A DNA stretch of 64,000 nucleotides from Caldicellulosiruptor changbaiensis (GCF_003999255.1 NZ_CP034791.1:2272501-2336500); one strand, 5' to 3'. Positions 1-9,447 are shown, counted from the first letter of the stretch. The notes: generated from the letters alone by a model not told the origin. Translations and numbers: made by a program.

Positions 1-1
1 A

Positions 2-589
2 CAGCGGCATGAGTTTAACAATCATCTTCAGATAATCTGGGGACTCATCTGTGTTGGAAAATATGATGATGCCGTGCGCTACATCGAACAAATTAGTGAA
101 AATCTTAAATGCACTTCAAAGTTTTATGGGCTTGGCTGTGCTGAGCTATCAGCTTTGATATTTGCAAAAAGCTCCTTAGCTAAAAAGTATGATATTAATT
201 TTGAATTTCGTTATAATGTAGACTTTAGCAATTTAAAGTTTGATTCGATGGATTTAATAAATATCTGCGGCAATCTAATTGACAATGCATTTTATTATGC
301 AAAGTGCTCACTTTCTAAATATGTAGTTCTTGAGATTAATGACACAGGCAGTCAGGTTGAAATTTCTATCACAAACTCTGGATCATACATTGATGATTGT
401 AAAAAAGAAAAAATATTTGAGCTCGGATATTCAACAAAAAACTCAACAGGATTAGGACTTTTTATTGTAAAGTCCACGGTCGAAAAATATGGTGGCCAGA
501 TTGAGGTCTTCTCTGAGCACAAAAGCCAAGACAAATATGAAAAAGAAGGATATACAACATTTAAAGTAACTTTGCCAAAAAAAATATAA
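2..589 (+). CDS. Sensor histidine kinase, DcuS/CitA type (5' truncated)
   Basis: C-terminal part of a sensor kinase whose reading frame is open to the left window edge. The visible protein opens with the H-box RHEFNNHLQII, the phosphoacceptor region of the Spo0B-type kinases that sense dicarboxylates and citrate. It continues into a GHKL ATPase domain with the N-box NLIDNAFYYA and the glycine-rich STGLGLFIVKS, ending in TFKVTLPKKI. A GTG at 74 could be read as a start, but the in-frame H-box upstream shows the gene begins outside the window. The sensor domain and partner response regulator are not visible, so the signal is unknown. Confidence 0.88.
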   Translation, partial: QRHEFNNHLQIIWGLICVGKYDDAVRYIEQISENLKCTSKFYGLGCAELSALIFAKSSLAKKYDINFEFRYNVDFSNLKFDSMDLINICGNLIDNAFYYAKCSLSKYVVLEINDTGSQVEISITNSGSYIDDCKKEKIFELGYSTKNSTGLGLFIVKSTVEKYGGQIEVFSEHKSQDKYEKEGYTTFKVTLPKKI

Positions 590-627
590 CCTCTTCTTCC
601 TTCCATGAAGAGGTTATATTTTTATTT
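588..627 (+). terminator. Rho-independent terminator of the kinase gene
   Basis: The arms AACCTCTTC (588-596) and GAAGAGGTT (607-615) pair perfectly around a short loop. They are followed by a T-rich stretch and overlap the stop codon of the kinase gene. Confidence 0.75.
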
Positions 628-649
628 TAAAGTCCTTATTATTCTCTAC

Positions 650-741
650 TGGCGGAGAAGGAGGGACTCGAACCCTCGCGCCGGTTTTACCCGACCTACG
701 CCCTTAGCAGGGGCGCCTCTTCACCACTTGAGTACTTCTCC
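650..741 (-). tRNA. tRNA-Ser (anticodon GCT)
   Basis: On the minus strand the gene begins GGAGAAGTACTCAAGTGG and ends CTTCTCC-G-CCA, so the acceptor stem pairs over seven bases and the CCA is encoded. The anticodon loop CTGCTAA sits between CGCCC and GGGCG and gives anticodon GCT (reads AGC/AGU). A long variable arm, the class II hallmark of serine tRNAs, follows, and then the T-loop GGTTCGAGTCC. Confidence 0.96.
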
Positions 742-789
742 GCATGGCTCAATAGACACATTCTATTATAGCTTAAATATTCTATTTCG

Positions 790-1764
790 TCAAGGCTGAA
801 CAATCACTTTAAGTTGCCTTTCATACCTCTTGCTAAGAGCCTGAGAAAGCTCTTCTAATGAAATTTTGTGGGTTATTATATGTTTTAAGCTAATTTTCTT
901 TGCTCTAAGTAATTCAATTGCCAATTTTTGGGTAAACGGGTTTACAAATGACCAATAAACTCTTGCCTCTTTTTTAAACATCTCAAAGGGATTTATTAAA
1001 ACATTTGTCTTTGGTGAGGGCACAGAAAATACGAGTAGTTGTCCACCTTTTTGAAGCTTTTCAAATGCCATCTCAATACTCTCTTTTGTTCCTGCACACT
1101 CAATTACAATGTCAAACTTTTCATCTGTATCCTCCACAATTATCTCCTTTATACCCTGCCTTTTTGCAATTTCTTTTCTAAAATCATCTATCTCATATCC
1201 ATAGATATTGTAAACCCCATAAAGTTTCAAAATCTCAAGCATAATAAGGCCAATTGGCCCAAGGCCAATTACCAGAACCTTATCTGTCGGGTTTATTTCA
1301 AGCTTTCTAATTCCATGTAGGCAGCAAGCAAGAGGTTCTGCCAATGCTGCTTCCTCAAATTCTATATCTTCAAACAATATTGCTTGTTTTTCAGATACAA
1401 TCGCATACTCTGCAAACCCACCATTTAAGTTTACACCCAAAGCTGTAAGACTTTCACACAATTGTACTTTCCCACTTCTGCAAAATCTACATACCCCACA
1501 ATAAATGTTCGGGTCAATACTTACTTTGTCCCCTACTTTAAAAAGTAAGCTTTTTGTTTCAACTACCTCACCACAAAACTCATGCCCTAAAATAATCGGT
1601 GGTGTGACCTTTGCTGAACCTTCTTCGCCATTAAATATGTGCACATCTGTTCCACATATTCCACACGCCCTGATCTTTACCAAAATTTCGCCTTCTTTTA
1701 ATGGTGGCAAATCAATCTCTTCAACTCTTAAATCTTTTTTGCCATAAAATACCGCCGCTCTCAC
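790..1764 (-). CDS. Zinc-dependent alcohol/polyol dehydrogenase (MDR family)
   Basis: Medium-chain dehydrogenase/reductase, 324 aa, of the sorbitol/threonine dehydrogenase-like group; probably an NAD(P)-dependent alcohol or polyol dehydrogenase in the cytosol. Catalytic zinc residues are seen in CGICGTD and GHEFCGEV. The structural zinc site has four cysteines in CGVCRFCRSGKVQLC. The Rossmann motif is GLGPIGLI. The start is GTG with a modest upstream AAGGA. It lies just downstream of the GH130 gene on the same strand, which hints at a sugar or sugar-alcohol substrate, but the substrate cannot be read from sequence. Confidence 0.85.
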   Translation of the reverse strand: MRAAVFYGKKDLRVEEIDLPPLKEGEILVKIRACGICGTDVHIFNGEEGSAKVTPPIILGHEFCGEVVETKSLLFKVGDKVSIDPNIYCGVCRFCRSGKVQLCESLTALGVNLNGGFAEYAIVSEKQAILFEDIEFEEAALAEPLACCLHGIRKLEINPTDKVLVIGLGPIGLIMLEILKLYGVYNIYGYEIDDFRKEIAKRQGIKEIIVEDTDEKFDIVIECAGTKESIEMAFEKLQKGGQLLVFSVPSPKTNVLINPFEMFKKEARVYWSFVNPFTQKLAIELLRAKKISLKHIITHKISLEELSQALSKRYERQLKVIVQP

Positions 1765-1833
1765 TTTTATTCTAATCCTTCTCTAAAGAAAATTTCATCT
1801 AATATTCAGTTTACCACTACCAAGCAAGATTTT

Positions 1834-2727
1834 TCAATCGAATTTTATCTTTTCCTTATTGAACTTTGCAACGCCAATGACAGTATCTGCACCACCATAG
1901 TAAACCCAAACCTCATCGCCAACTTCTGCATGACCACAGCTGAAAACAACGTTTGGTATGTATCCATCAACTTCCCATGAAAGCTCAGGCTCTAATATTG
2001 GTTCAGAGAACCTTGACAAAACCTTTGTTGGGTCTTTGCTATCCAGCAGTACTGCACCAAGCCTATATACATTCTTATTATCAGCTGCGTGGTATATAAC
2101 CAGCCACCCAAACTTGACCTTGATTGGTGGTCCTGCAACGCCAATTCGGCTGCTCTCCCAAGAATTTTCTCGTATTGTCATTATTTCAACATGATCTGTC
2201 CAGTGAACCAAATCATCTGAAAATGCAAGCCACATGTTAGGATATCTTCTGTGAAACATCACATACCTGCCATTTATCTTCTCTGGAAAAAGAGCTGCGT
2301 CTTTGTTTGGTTCGTCAAGTGCAACTCCTATTCTCTCCCACTTTATTAGGTTCTTTGACTTTGCTAACATTATCCTAAAATCGCCATCATATCTTCCGCC
2401 AAATCCAGTGTATGTCATGTAAAACGTCCCGTCAATCTCTACAATTCTTGGGTCCTCTATCCCTCTTCTTTCTTGAGCATTCTCAGCAACCATTACAGGT
2501 TTGTCAAGTCTATAGAAGTTAACACCATCTGTTGACACGGCATAACCAATTGTTGAAATATACTCACCATAGTCCTTGTGAGGTGGAATGTTAGTTGCCC
2601 TGTAAATCAAATGAAACAGTCCTCTGTGATATATAGCTGCTGCATTGAAAACTGCAGCCCTCTCCCACTCATTTTCCTGTTTTGGTCTTAGCACAGGCTT
2701 ATCTGTCACCCTTTGGAGTTTGAACAT
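1834..2727 (-). CDS. Glycoside hydrolase family 130 phosphorylase-like protein
   Basis: A 297-aa five-bladed beta-propeller protein of the GH130 family, whose members phosphorolyse beta-mannosides (for example mannosyl-oligosaccharides) to mannose 1-phosphate. Family motifs seen: an early YRAT, then ERRGIEDPRIVEIDGTFYMTYT with its catalytic Asp, then HRRYPNMWLAFSDDL and YYGGADTVIGVA near the C terminus. It has no signal peptide, so it should act in the cytosol on imported oligosaccharides. It may be co-transcribed with the dehydrogenase that follows. The precise linkage specificity is not resolved. Confidence 0.86.
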   Translation of the reverse strand: MFKLQRVTDKPVLRPKQENEWERAAVFNAAAIYHRGLFHLIYRATNIPPHKDYGEYISTIGYAVSTDGVNFYRLDKPVMVAENAQERRGIEDPRIVEIDGTFYMTYTGFGGRYDGDFRIMLAKSKNLIKWERIGVALDEPNKDAALFPEKINGRYVMFHRRYPNMWLAFSDDLVHWTDHVEIMTIRENSWESSRIGVAGPPIKVKFGWLVIYHAADNKNVYRLGAVLLDSKDPTKVLSRFSEPILEPELSWEVDGYIPNVVFSCGHAEVGDEVWVYYGGADTVIGVAKFNKEKIKFD

Positions 2728-2881
2728 AAAAGTATCTTGCGCCCCCTTTTGTTTTTTCTGCTGTCAGCTCTTCTTTTGAAGTTTCATCACATAATTTTAA
2801 TTGAACTTTTAAAAATTGCAATTGAAAAAATATCCTGCATCCTTTTTGCGTTCCTTTTTGAAAATTGATATGTCAGATTTG

Positions 2882-2918
2882 AACAACAAAAGGCCCCCTT
2901 TGTTTGTCAAGGAGGCCA
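2882..2918 (-). terminator. Rho-independent terminator
   Basis: On the minus strand GGCCTCCTT pairs with AAGGGGGCC (one G-U), followed by TTTTGTTG. It lies just downstream of the 3D-domain gene. Confidence 0.75.
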
Positions 2919-2938
2919 ACATATCTTTCACACAATTT

Positions 2939-3967
2939 TTAGTTTGCAAGTACATAAACCTTTACACGTCGAACCCCAAACTTATAGGCATCTTTCTCAA
3001 CAAAAAGGTCTATTCTATTTCCTTTTATTGCAGACCCTGTATCAAGAGCTGTTGCAAACCCATAACCTTCAATATAAAGCCTTGTGCCAAGTGGAATCAC
3101 ACGCGGGTCAACAGCAACAACGCCACGCCGAACTCTGTGCCCTGTTGCTGTTCTGCCATAGTCTGGATGATCTGGACTTTTTCCGGTGTCACTTGGTGTG
3201 AGGGAATACGCTGTTGCAATCATAGTGTAGACCTTTTTGTACCTTACAATCTCACCTCTTGATGTCTTAAACCATCTTATTGCCCCAACTTCAACAATCC
3301 TTGGCTTGGGACTTTTTATAATCCTCTGCCCTATTAGCTTTCTCTCTACCTCTTTGCCATCTTCTACAACAATCTTGAACTTCTTTTCTAATATACCATC
3401 TTGACCTTGCTGGACAACTTTTTGTTTGCCATGGTCCATCCTATAATTTGTCTTTGTTATTGTAGAAAATGGTATATTTTGTCTTTCAACTACTATCTTT
3501 TCCTTTACACGGGTAATTTTTATCACCGTGGGCTTGTCAAGAATCTGAGATAGCGGAAGGTTTACTTTGTCCGACTTTCCAAGAGATACACCTGCTTTTT
3601 TGATGGCATCTTCAACTGTGCCAGTTGGAATATATACAACCTTTTCCTCATCGTCTACCAAAATCTTTACTTCAAAAGCTCTTTTTATGACGATCTTAGT
3701 ATTCTCATCAATCTTTGAATCTAAGCTCGGACTTATATAGTCATCTTTTGTAATGGTAATTCCATTTTCCTCTAAAACCTCTTTGACTGTTGATTTAATT
3801 GTTTTATAATAAAAAGTTTTGCCGTCGATTGTCACACTTATCTCTTTTATTAGTGCCTGTGCTGTCATTGCGCCAAGTAGGATGGACAGGGCAAATACAA
3901 TGACAAAGGCAAGGACGAGTTTCTTCATATCCCTTGGCTTTGCCACAAGGCACCTAAGTCTCTCCAT
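2939..3967 (-). CDS. YabE-like G5 and 3D domain protein (cell-wall remodelling)
   Basis: Predicted 342-aa exported wall protein. A short basic N-terminus and hydrophobic segment (LVLAFVIVFALSILLGAMTAQA) act as signal or anchor. They are followed by DUF348-type repeats (VTIDGKTFYYKTIKSTVKEV and a second copy), a G5 region around residues 170-230, and a C-terminal 3D domain. The 3D domain has its catalytic Asp triad in TAYSLTPSDTG, AVDPRVIPLGT and ATALDTGSAIKGNRIDLF. This architecture matches YabE/Rpf-like muralytic proteins. The start is ATG at 3967, because the GGGAGG ribosome site abuts the upstream in-frame TTG. Such genes often sit behind c-di-AMP riboswitches; I see none here. Confidence 0.87.
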   Translation of the reverse strand: MERLRCLVAKPRDMKKLVLAFVIVFALSILLGAMTAQALIKEISVTIDGKTFYYKTIKSTVKEVLEENGITITKDDYISPSLDSKIDENTKIVIKRAFEVKILVDDEEKVVYIPTGTVEDAIKKAGVSLGKSDKVNLPLSQILDKPTVIKITRVKEKIVVERQNIPFSTITKTNYRMDHGKQKVVQQGQDGILEKKFKIVVEDGKEVERKLIGQRIIKSPKPRIVEVGAIRWFKTSRGEIVRYKKVYTMIATAYSLTPSDTGKSPDHPDYGRTATGHRVRRGVVAVDPRVIPLGTRLYIEGYGFATALDTGSAIKGNRIDLFVEKDAYKFGVRRVKVYVLAN

Positions 3968-4334
3968 AACCAACCTCCCATAAAGTGGAAATTTTTTGTC
4001 TAAAACTTCTTTGTTATTTTAATTTAAAAAAATTTTTTTGTCAAATGACCTGAAAAGTCAAGAAATTTTCTTAACTTTCACACCTTTCATATTTGAATTT
4101 TATACTTTTTGCATACAAGTTATACACAAATTTTATTAAGTTTCACCTAACATTTTTCTTATTAATTGGCCATTGTGTATTTTCTTTATTGCCTAAGCAG
4201 GAAGTGGGATATTAATAACCATACAAAATTTTATTTGTGGATTTTTTATAAACTTTTATTTTCTCTGTTTATTCTATGTCAAGAAGACTAAAATAGATAT
4301 ATGAAAAAAGTTTTTTCAAAGAGATGATGTAATT
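3968..4334. other. Intergenic region between divergent genes
   Basis: Very AT-rich spacer of about 370 bp between the 3D-domain gene (minus) and the dedA-like gene (plus). It must hold both promoters. I find no convincing riboswitch, conserved RNA or small gene. Confidence 0.5.
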
Positions 4335-4940
4335 ATGATTAGCTTCTTGAAATATCTGGTTGAGAGGTTTGGACTCATTGGAATATTCTTAATTTTGTTC
4401 ATAGAAGGGCTTGGAATACCATTCCCAACGCAGATAGCTTATCTTGGAGCAGTAGCGCTTATAAACCTTCACAAATACAGTCCTTTTACATTGATTATGG
4501 TAATCTCACTTGGAAACCTATGCGGAAATCTTACGATTAATCTTCTTCTTAGAAGTGGCAGAAGTTCTATTATCAATATTTTTGAAAAGATACTTAAAAT
4601 AAAAAAAGAAACCCTTTTGTCTGTCAACAATTTTTTTGTAAAGTATGGAATCTTTGCCGTGCCAATTGCAAGAATAATTGGTGTGCCGCGCACACCTGTA
4701 ATTTTTTTGGCTGGAATTAGCAAAATGAATTTTTATGAATATGTCATATCCTCATTCATTGGTGATACAATCTGGGCAACTTTTTATGTATACTTTTACT
4801 GGTATGGGTTTAGTCTTTTTAAGTTCTTGTACAAAAAGGATATAAGTCTCTTCTGGCTTGCAATTTTTCTTCTGGCTGCTATTATAGTATTAGTTTGGGC
4901 AATTGTTCTAAAGATTTTAGCAAAAAAGAAAAAGGTGTAG
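4335..4940 (+). CDS. DedA family membrane protein
   Basis: A 201-aa polytopic inner-membrane protein of the DedA/SNARE-associated (VTT) family. Recent work links the family to undecaprenyl-phosphate or phospholipid flipping. Seen: the N-terminal FLILFIEGLGIPFPTQ, then GNLCGNLTINLLLRSG, and the central ARIIGVPRTPVIFLAG, which matches the family's conserved F/R-x3-G-x-x-R motif region. Four to five membrane helices and a basic C-terminal tail (KILAKKKKV) follow. It stands alone, with a convergent gene downstream. Confidence 0.87.
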   Translation: MISFLKYLVERFGLIGIFLILFIEGLGIPFPTQIAYLGAVALINLHKYSPFTLIMVISLGNLCGNLTINLLLRSGRSSIINIFEKILKIKKETLLSVNNFFVKYGIFAVPIARIIGVPRTPVIFLAGISKMNFYEYVISSFIGDTIWATFYVYFYWYGFSLFKFLYKKDISLFWLAIFLLAAIIVLVWAIVLKILAKKKKV

Positions 4941-4968
4941 GACCAAAAACCTTTTAAAACACCTTTTT
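4929..4968. terminator. Bidirectional terminator candidate
   Basis: AAAAAGGTGT (4929-4938) pairs with ACACCTTTTT (4959-4968) between the convergent dedA-like and CoA-disulfide reductase genes. The stem has A-runs on one side and T-runs on the other, so it could serve both strands. The stem is low in GC. Confidence 0.5.
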
Positions 4969-6628
4969 ACTCTCCTTCCAGGAGTTCAGGAAGCGTGACA
5001 TTTAAAATTCCGCCAGAGAGATTACAAACCTTTCTAAATCCATTTTGCTGCAAGATGTTTTGTGCTATATTTGAGCTGACTCCACTGTTACAGTACACAA
5101 TTATTGGTTTATCTTTGGGAAGTTGATTTATTTTTTGATATATCATCTCAAGCGGGATGTTTATCGCACCTTTTATATGTTTTTTCTGGTACTGCTCAGG
5201 CGTTCTTACATCCAGCACAACAAAATCTCCACCATTTTTCATCCTTTGAAGAAGCTTTTCCTGGGTACAGTTGAACTTTCTTTTATCAAGGAAGTTTGAC
5301 ATAACCATTCCCACATAGTGAATAGGGTCTTTTGCTGACGAAAACGGCGGTGCATACGCCAAATCAAGCTGAAATAGGTCATCTACAGTCAAACCAGAAT
5401 ATATAGCTGTGGCCAATACATCAATCCTCTTGTCAACCCCTTTTGTACCTACAATCTGCGCACCTATGATTTTTCGTGAACTTAGCTCTGCCAAGGCTTT
5501 TATAGTTATCTTTTCAGCACCAGGATAAGCTGTTGAGATGTGCGGCTTTGTAACATGCCCAACCTCATATTCAATCTCATCCTGCCTTGCCATCTTTTCT
5601 GTATACCCTGTCTGGGCAATTGTCAAATCAAACACCTTAAAGATTGAGGTTGCTAAAATTCCGTTAAATCTCAAATTTCCGCCTGTTGCGTTCTCCCCAG
5701 CAATTCTTCCCATTTTGTTAGCTGTTGAGCCAAGCGGCACATACATAGTCTTACCATTTAGCTTGAAGTACACAGCTGCACAGTCACCTGCTGCAAAGAT
5801 ATCTTCTATGTTTGTTCTCATATATTCATCAACCTTGATTGCACCATTTTCCAAAAGTTCAATGCCAGAGTCCTTTAAAAATTCTGTGTTTGGGCGCACT
5901 CCAACAGAAATCAAAACAAAATCGGCAGGGATTTTACTTTTATCGCTCAAAACTGCTTCTTTTACTTTACCCTCACCTTCAAATCGCAAAACAGAAGAAT
6001 CATTCCTAATTTGTATTCCCTTTTGCAAAAGGTAGTTTTCAACAAGCCTTGCCATGTCATCGTCAAGGTTTGGCAAAATATTTTTCTGCTTTTCGACAAT
6101 CAAAACCTCCATGCCCAAAAGAGAAAGCGCCTCTGCCATCTCAAGACCTATATATCCACCACCAACAATTAAGGCTTTTTTTGGACCTGTTTTTTCAATA
6201 TACTCTTTTATTTTGTCAGCATCTTTTACATTCCTGAGCGTGAATATTCCCTCAAGATTTATTCCTTCAATCTTTGGGATGAAAGCCTGAGCACCTGTTG
6301 CAATTATAAGTTTGTCAAACCTGTCTTCAAACATATTACCTGTTGAAAAGTCTTTTACAAGAACTGACTTTGTCTTTGGGTCAACCCTCAAGACCTTATG
6401 ACTTGTTTTTACTTCAACATTGAACTTTTTGAAATACTCAACATCTCTTGGAACAATGCTTTTTCTGTCTTTTATGACTCCTGAGATGTAATACGCAAGA
6501 GAACAGCCAGAGTACGAGATGTCTGTGTCTTTGTCATAAACTACAATTTGTGCTTTATCGTCGTTCCGTCTTATCTTCATTGCAGCTGTCATCCCGCCTG
6601 CAACAGCCCCAATTACAATATACCTCAT
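4967..6628 (-). CDS. CoA-disulfide reductase / NADH oxidase fused to rhodanese
   Basis: A 553-aa flavoprotein disulfide reductase. The N-terminal FAD site is VIGAVAGGMTAA. The single redox Cys is at about residue 42 (SGCSLAYY), typical of CoA-disulfide reductases. The NAD site is GGGYIGLEMAEAL, and FAAGDCA binds the second part of FAD. A C-terminal rhodanese domain (about 455-553) carries its own Cys at about 513 in VYCNSGVSS. The fusion matches the CoADR-RHD class that reduces CoA disulfide, persulfide or polysulfide with NAD(P)H, so sulfur or oxidative defence is likely. Monocistronic. Confidence 0.9.
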   Translation of the reverse strand: MRYIVIGAVAGGMTAAMKIRRNDDKAQIVVYDKDTDISYSGCSLAYYISGVIKDRKSIVPRDVEYFKKFNVEVKTSHKVLRVDPKTKSVLVKDFSTGNMFEDRFDKLIIATGAQAFIPKIEGINLEGIFTLRNVKDADKIKEYIEKTGPKKALIVGGGYIGLEMAEALSLLGMEVLIVEKQKNILPNLDDDMARLVENYLLQKGIQIRNDSSVLRFEGEGKVKEAVLSDKSKIPADFVLISVGVRPNTEFLKDSGIELLENGAIKVDEYMRTNIEDIFAAGDCAAVYFKLNGKTMYVPLGSTANKMGRIAGENATGGNLRFNGILATSIFKVFDLTIAQTGYTEKMARQDEIEYEVGHVTKPHISTAYPGAEKITIKALAELSSRKIIGAQIVGTKGVDKRIDVLATAIYSGLTVDDLFQLDLAYAPPFSSAKDPIHYVGMVMSNFLDKRKFNCTQEKLLQRMKNGGDFVVLDVRTPEQYQKKHIKGAINIPLEMIYQKINQLPKDKPIIVYCNSGVSSNIAQNILQQNGFRKVCNLSGGILNVTLPELLEGE

Positions 6629-6818
6629 TTTTCAAAATGCCCTCCCTTTAAAATCTTAATTTCACTGTTAATATACCCTTTTAAAGCGAAACACAAAACA
6701 CTTTTAATTGTAAATTCTTGCCTTCAAAATATTTTTACAATTTCGCAACAGAAAACTCCAATTTGTGTGGGATAATATAAAGTGAAAGAAAGCATTCTAC
6801 AAAAAGAGGTGATAAGTT

Positions 6819-7706
6819 TTGAGAAAGTTCAAAGTAATTATTGGGATTGTTTTAATTGCAGCCTTAGTGCTGAGTGTAAGCCTTGCGTTTGCAGGAGGAA
6901 GCAAAGCGGCAAAACCAACCATTTTTAAAGCTTCCTTGACAAAGCTTTGGTTTGGTAAGCAAGGCAAAGGCTATGGAGTTGACCTTAACATCAGTAGCGC
7001 TATTGAGAGCATCTTGGGAATGAAGAAAGAGGACATTCAAAAGCAAATCCAAAGCGGAAAGACATTCTTGGACATTTTGAAAGAAAAAGGGCTGACGTTA
7101 GAGCAGTTTAAGGCAAAGCTTTTAGATGCGCTATATGCTAAAATTGATGAAGCTCTGAAAAACAACAAGATTACAAGCGACCAGGCAAATCTACTTAAAC
7201 AAAACATCAAACAAAAGATTGACAGCTGGGACGGGAAAACACCCTTCTTTGGTTTTAAAGACAAGGCTTTGGGCAGAGGATTTTTGGGACTTGACATGAT
7301 GAGTGACATTGCATCTGTGCTTGGTATGACAAAGGACCAACTTTTAAACGAGCTAAAAAATGGGAAGACATTGCAGGATATCCTAAAGGCAAAGAATATT
7401 TCTGAGCAAGATTTCAAAAACAAGCTCATTGCAATGGAAACAGCGAAGATTGACAAGCTGCTGTCAGATGGAAAAATCACAAAAGACCAGGCTGATAAGA
7501 TGAAAGAAGCTATCAAGACCAAAATTACAAACTGGGATTTGTCAAAAAGATTTGGATTTAAAGGATTTAGAGGTTTTAAAAACAGCAGCGGCATGGGCTT
7601 TGGCAAGATGCACGGTTTTTGGGGCAAGTTCAGAGGCTTTGGAAGCGGTCAAACTTCTGACCAGAATAACAGCACAAATAGCTCAGCAACAAATCTTACT
7701 TTTTAA
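6819..7706 (+). CDS. Secreted protein with two copies of a helical repeat domain
   Basis: A 295-aa exported protein of unknown function, starting at TTG behind GAGGTGATAAG. The N-terminus is a clear signal peptide (VIIGIVLIAALVLSVSLAFAGG). Two homologous ~85-residue units follow: one from GVDLNISSAIESILGM to DSWDG, one from GLDMMSDIASVLGM to TNWDL. Each holds a GKT-DIL turn and an amphipathic KIT-DQA helix. The tail is rich in Phe, Gly, Lys (about residues 240-275) and then Ser, Asn, Thr. The repeat resembles small clostridial exported proteins of the YckD/DUF2680 kind, but this was not searched. Confidence 0.75.
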   Translation: MRKFKVIIGIVLIAALVLSVSLAFAGGSKAAKPTIFKASLTKLWFGKQGKGYGVDLNISSAIESILGMKKEDIQKQIQSGKTFLDILKEKGLTLEQFKAKLLDALYAKIDEALKNNKITSDQANLLKQNIKQKIDSWDGKTPFFGFKDKALGRGFLGLDMMSDIASVLGMTKDQLLNELKNGKTLQDILKAKNISEQDFKNKLIAMETAKIDKLLSDGKITKDQADKMKEAIKTKITNWDLSKRFGFKGFRGFKNSSGMGFGKMHGFWGKFRGFGSGQTSDQNNSTNSSATNLTF

Positions 7707-7740
7707 GTCAGCATGTTAAATTTTGAAATGAAAACTAATA

Positions 7741-7776
7741 AAAATGGTCTGGGAGGCTTTGGTCCCAGACCATTTT
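7741..7776. terminator. Strong bidirectional terminator
   Basis: AAAATGGTCTGGGA (7741-7754) pairs perfectly with TCCCAGACCATTTT around GGCTTTGG, followed by a T-run. It separates the convergent secreted-protein gene and nucleoside kinase gene. Confidence 0.9.
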
Positions 7777-7779
7777 TTA

Positions 7780-9447
7780 TTAAAAATCATAAAAGCAAGA
7801 ACCACCAATAAACTCTCTTATGATTGACTGTGGTGGGATCTCACGTTCATCATCAACAGAGAGTATAAAGCTTAAAAAATGCAAAAGCCGTTGTGCTTCA
7901 GAGTACTCTTCATCTTCTTTTGTGATTGTTTTAAGAAGCGGTACAGCATACTTTTTCAAAACAGCAAGTTCATAGATCAGAGCAGAGTTAAACATTGTAT
8001 CAGCCATCTCTTGGTATGGAAAGATATTTTTCTCCTCGCCATTTCGTACAGATGGCCACATTGAAATTGTCCTTTTTGCAGAGGCACCTCTTGTACGAGC
8101 ATCTCTCACAATTCGCCTGAGTATCCTATAGTCGGTTGTTTGAATACGGTTGTGCTTGTCAAGGTTCAAATGTGTAAGTGCACTTACATATATTTTAAAC
8201 TTATTCCTATCATCTATCATTGGTGTAAGCCTACTATTTAATCCATGAATTCCTTCAATTATTATAATATCATTCTCCTCAAGTTTAACTTTTCTTTGAA
8301 ATGTGCGTTTTCGGTTTATAAAATCAAACTTGGGCAAAACAACTTCTTTGCCCGAAATTAAATCTTTCAGTTGTGTATTGAAAAGCTCAATATCAATTGC
8401 CTCAATTGACTCATAGTCAGGCTTTCCATTTTCGTCAAGTGGCACCCTATCTTCGTAAAAATAGTCATCAAGACCAATGTAAATTGGATTTTTTCCGTTC
8501 ACTCTAAGCTGAATTGCAAGCCTATGTGCAAACGTTGTCTTTCCTGATGATGACGGACCAGAAATCAAAACCACTTTAATATCCGGGTTTTTAGAAATCT
8601 CATCAGCAATATATGCAATCTTCTTTTCATGAAGAGCCTCTGATACTCTTATAAACTCCCTTATCTTACCACTTGCAATTACTTGGTTAAGCTCACCAAC
8701 ATCTGTTACTTTCAAAATCTTGCCCCAGTTTTTGTATTCATGATACACAACAAATAGTTTTTTGTTCTCCACAAACTCTTGAAGTTTGAATGGATTGGAC
8801 TTGTCAGGGTACAGCAAAACCATTCCGTCTTGGTAGCGAATCAAATCAAAGATTTTAAGATACCCAGTTGATGGTACCATGTGTCCGTAAAAATAATCCA
8901 CAAAATCGCCACAGTAGTAAATATAGACGTGGTCGTTTTCAGAAAACTTTATTGTCCTTGCTTTATCCAAATACCCCATACTTTCAAAGAGCTTCACTGC
9001 CTCCTCTTTTGTAACCTTTTCTCTTCTAAAAGGAATGTCCTTTTCTATTATCTCTTGCATCTTTCGTTTGATGAGCACTATGTCCTCATCAGACAGTTTT
9101 CTATTTTCAACCTCACAATATAGTCCTTTTGAAAGTGAGTGCTGAACATTCACAGCTTCTTTAAACAGCATCCTTGTTGCCACAATCAAAACAAAAATCA
9201 AACTTCTTCTGTAAATTCTCATTCCGTCTTCCTGTGTCATGTCAATAAACCTTATCTTGCAGTCTCTTGAAACTACATACTTTAGTTCTTTTATCTCATT
9301 GTCAACCTTTGCAGCAACAATTGGAGACTTGAAAAGCATCTGGAATTTCGGTACTAAATCAAGAAGTACAGTACCAACTGGAATTTCCTGATATTTGTTT
9401 ATGTCTACAAAAAATACCTTGGCAGTATCTTTTCTCTCCTGCATCAT
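7780..9447 (-). CDS. TGS-domain nucleoside (uridine-kinase-like) kinase
   Basis: A 555-aa protein of the clostridial nucleoside kinase family: an N-terminal TGS/ThrRS-like region, then a uridine-kinase/phosphoribulokinase-type P-loop domain. The P-loop GPSSSGKTT is near residue 290, with the YIGLDDYFYEDR substrate loop and the IIIEGIHGLNSRL motif after it. The proteins are annotated as uridine kinase-like, but the natural substrate is uncertain. The ATG overlaps the stop of the upstream diguanylate cyclase gene by four bases (ATGA), so the two are probably co-translated. Confidence 0.82.
   Translation of the reverse strand: MMQERKDTAKVFFVDINKYQEIPVGTVLLDLVPKFQMLFKSPIVAAKVDNEIKELKYVVSRDCKIRFIDMTQEDGMRIYRRSLIFVLIVATRMLFKEAVNVQHSLSKGLYCEVENRKLSDEDIVLIKRKMQEIIEKDIPFRREKVTKEEAVKLFESMGYLDKARTIKFSENDHVYIYYCGDFVDYFYGHMVPSTGYLKIFDLIRYQDGMVLLYPDKSNPFKLQEFVENKKLFVVYHEYKNWGKILKVTDVGELNQVIASGKIREFIRVSEALHEKKIAYIADEISKNPDIKVVLISGPSSSGKTTFAHRLAIQLRVNGKNPIYIGLDDYFYEDRVPLDENGKPDYESIEAIDIELFNTQLKDLISGKEVVLPKFDFINRKRTFQRKVKLEENDIIIIEGIHGLNSRLTPMIDDRNKFKIYVSALTHLNLDKHNRIQTTDYRILRRIVRDARTRGASAKRTISMWPSVRNGEEKNIFPYQEMADTMFNSALIYELAVLKKYAVPLLKTITKEDEEYSEAQRLLHFLSFILSVDDEREIPPQSIIREFIGGSCFYDF

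Noticed and set aside
605-799. 64-aa open frame over the tRNA-Ser gene
   Set aside because: It lies antisense to a tRNA and has no family resemblance.
3968-4334. c-di-AMP riboswitch expected before a 3D-domain wall protein
   Set aside because: The minus-strand leader is plain AT-rich DNA with no aptamer motifs.
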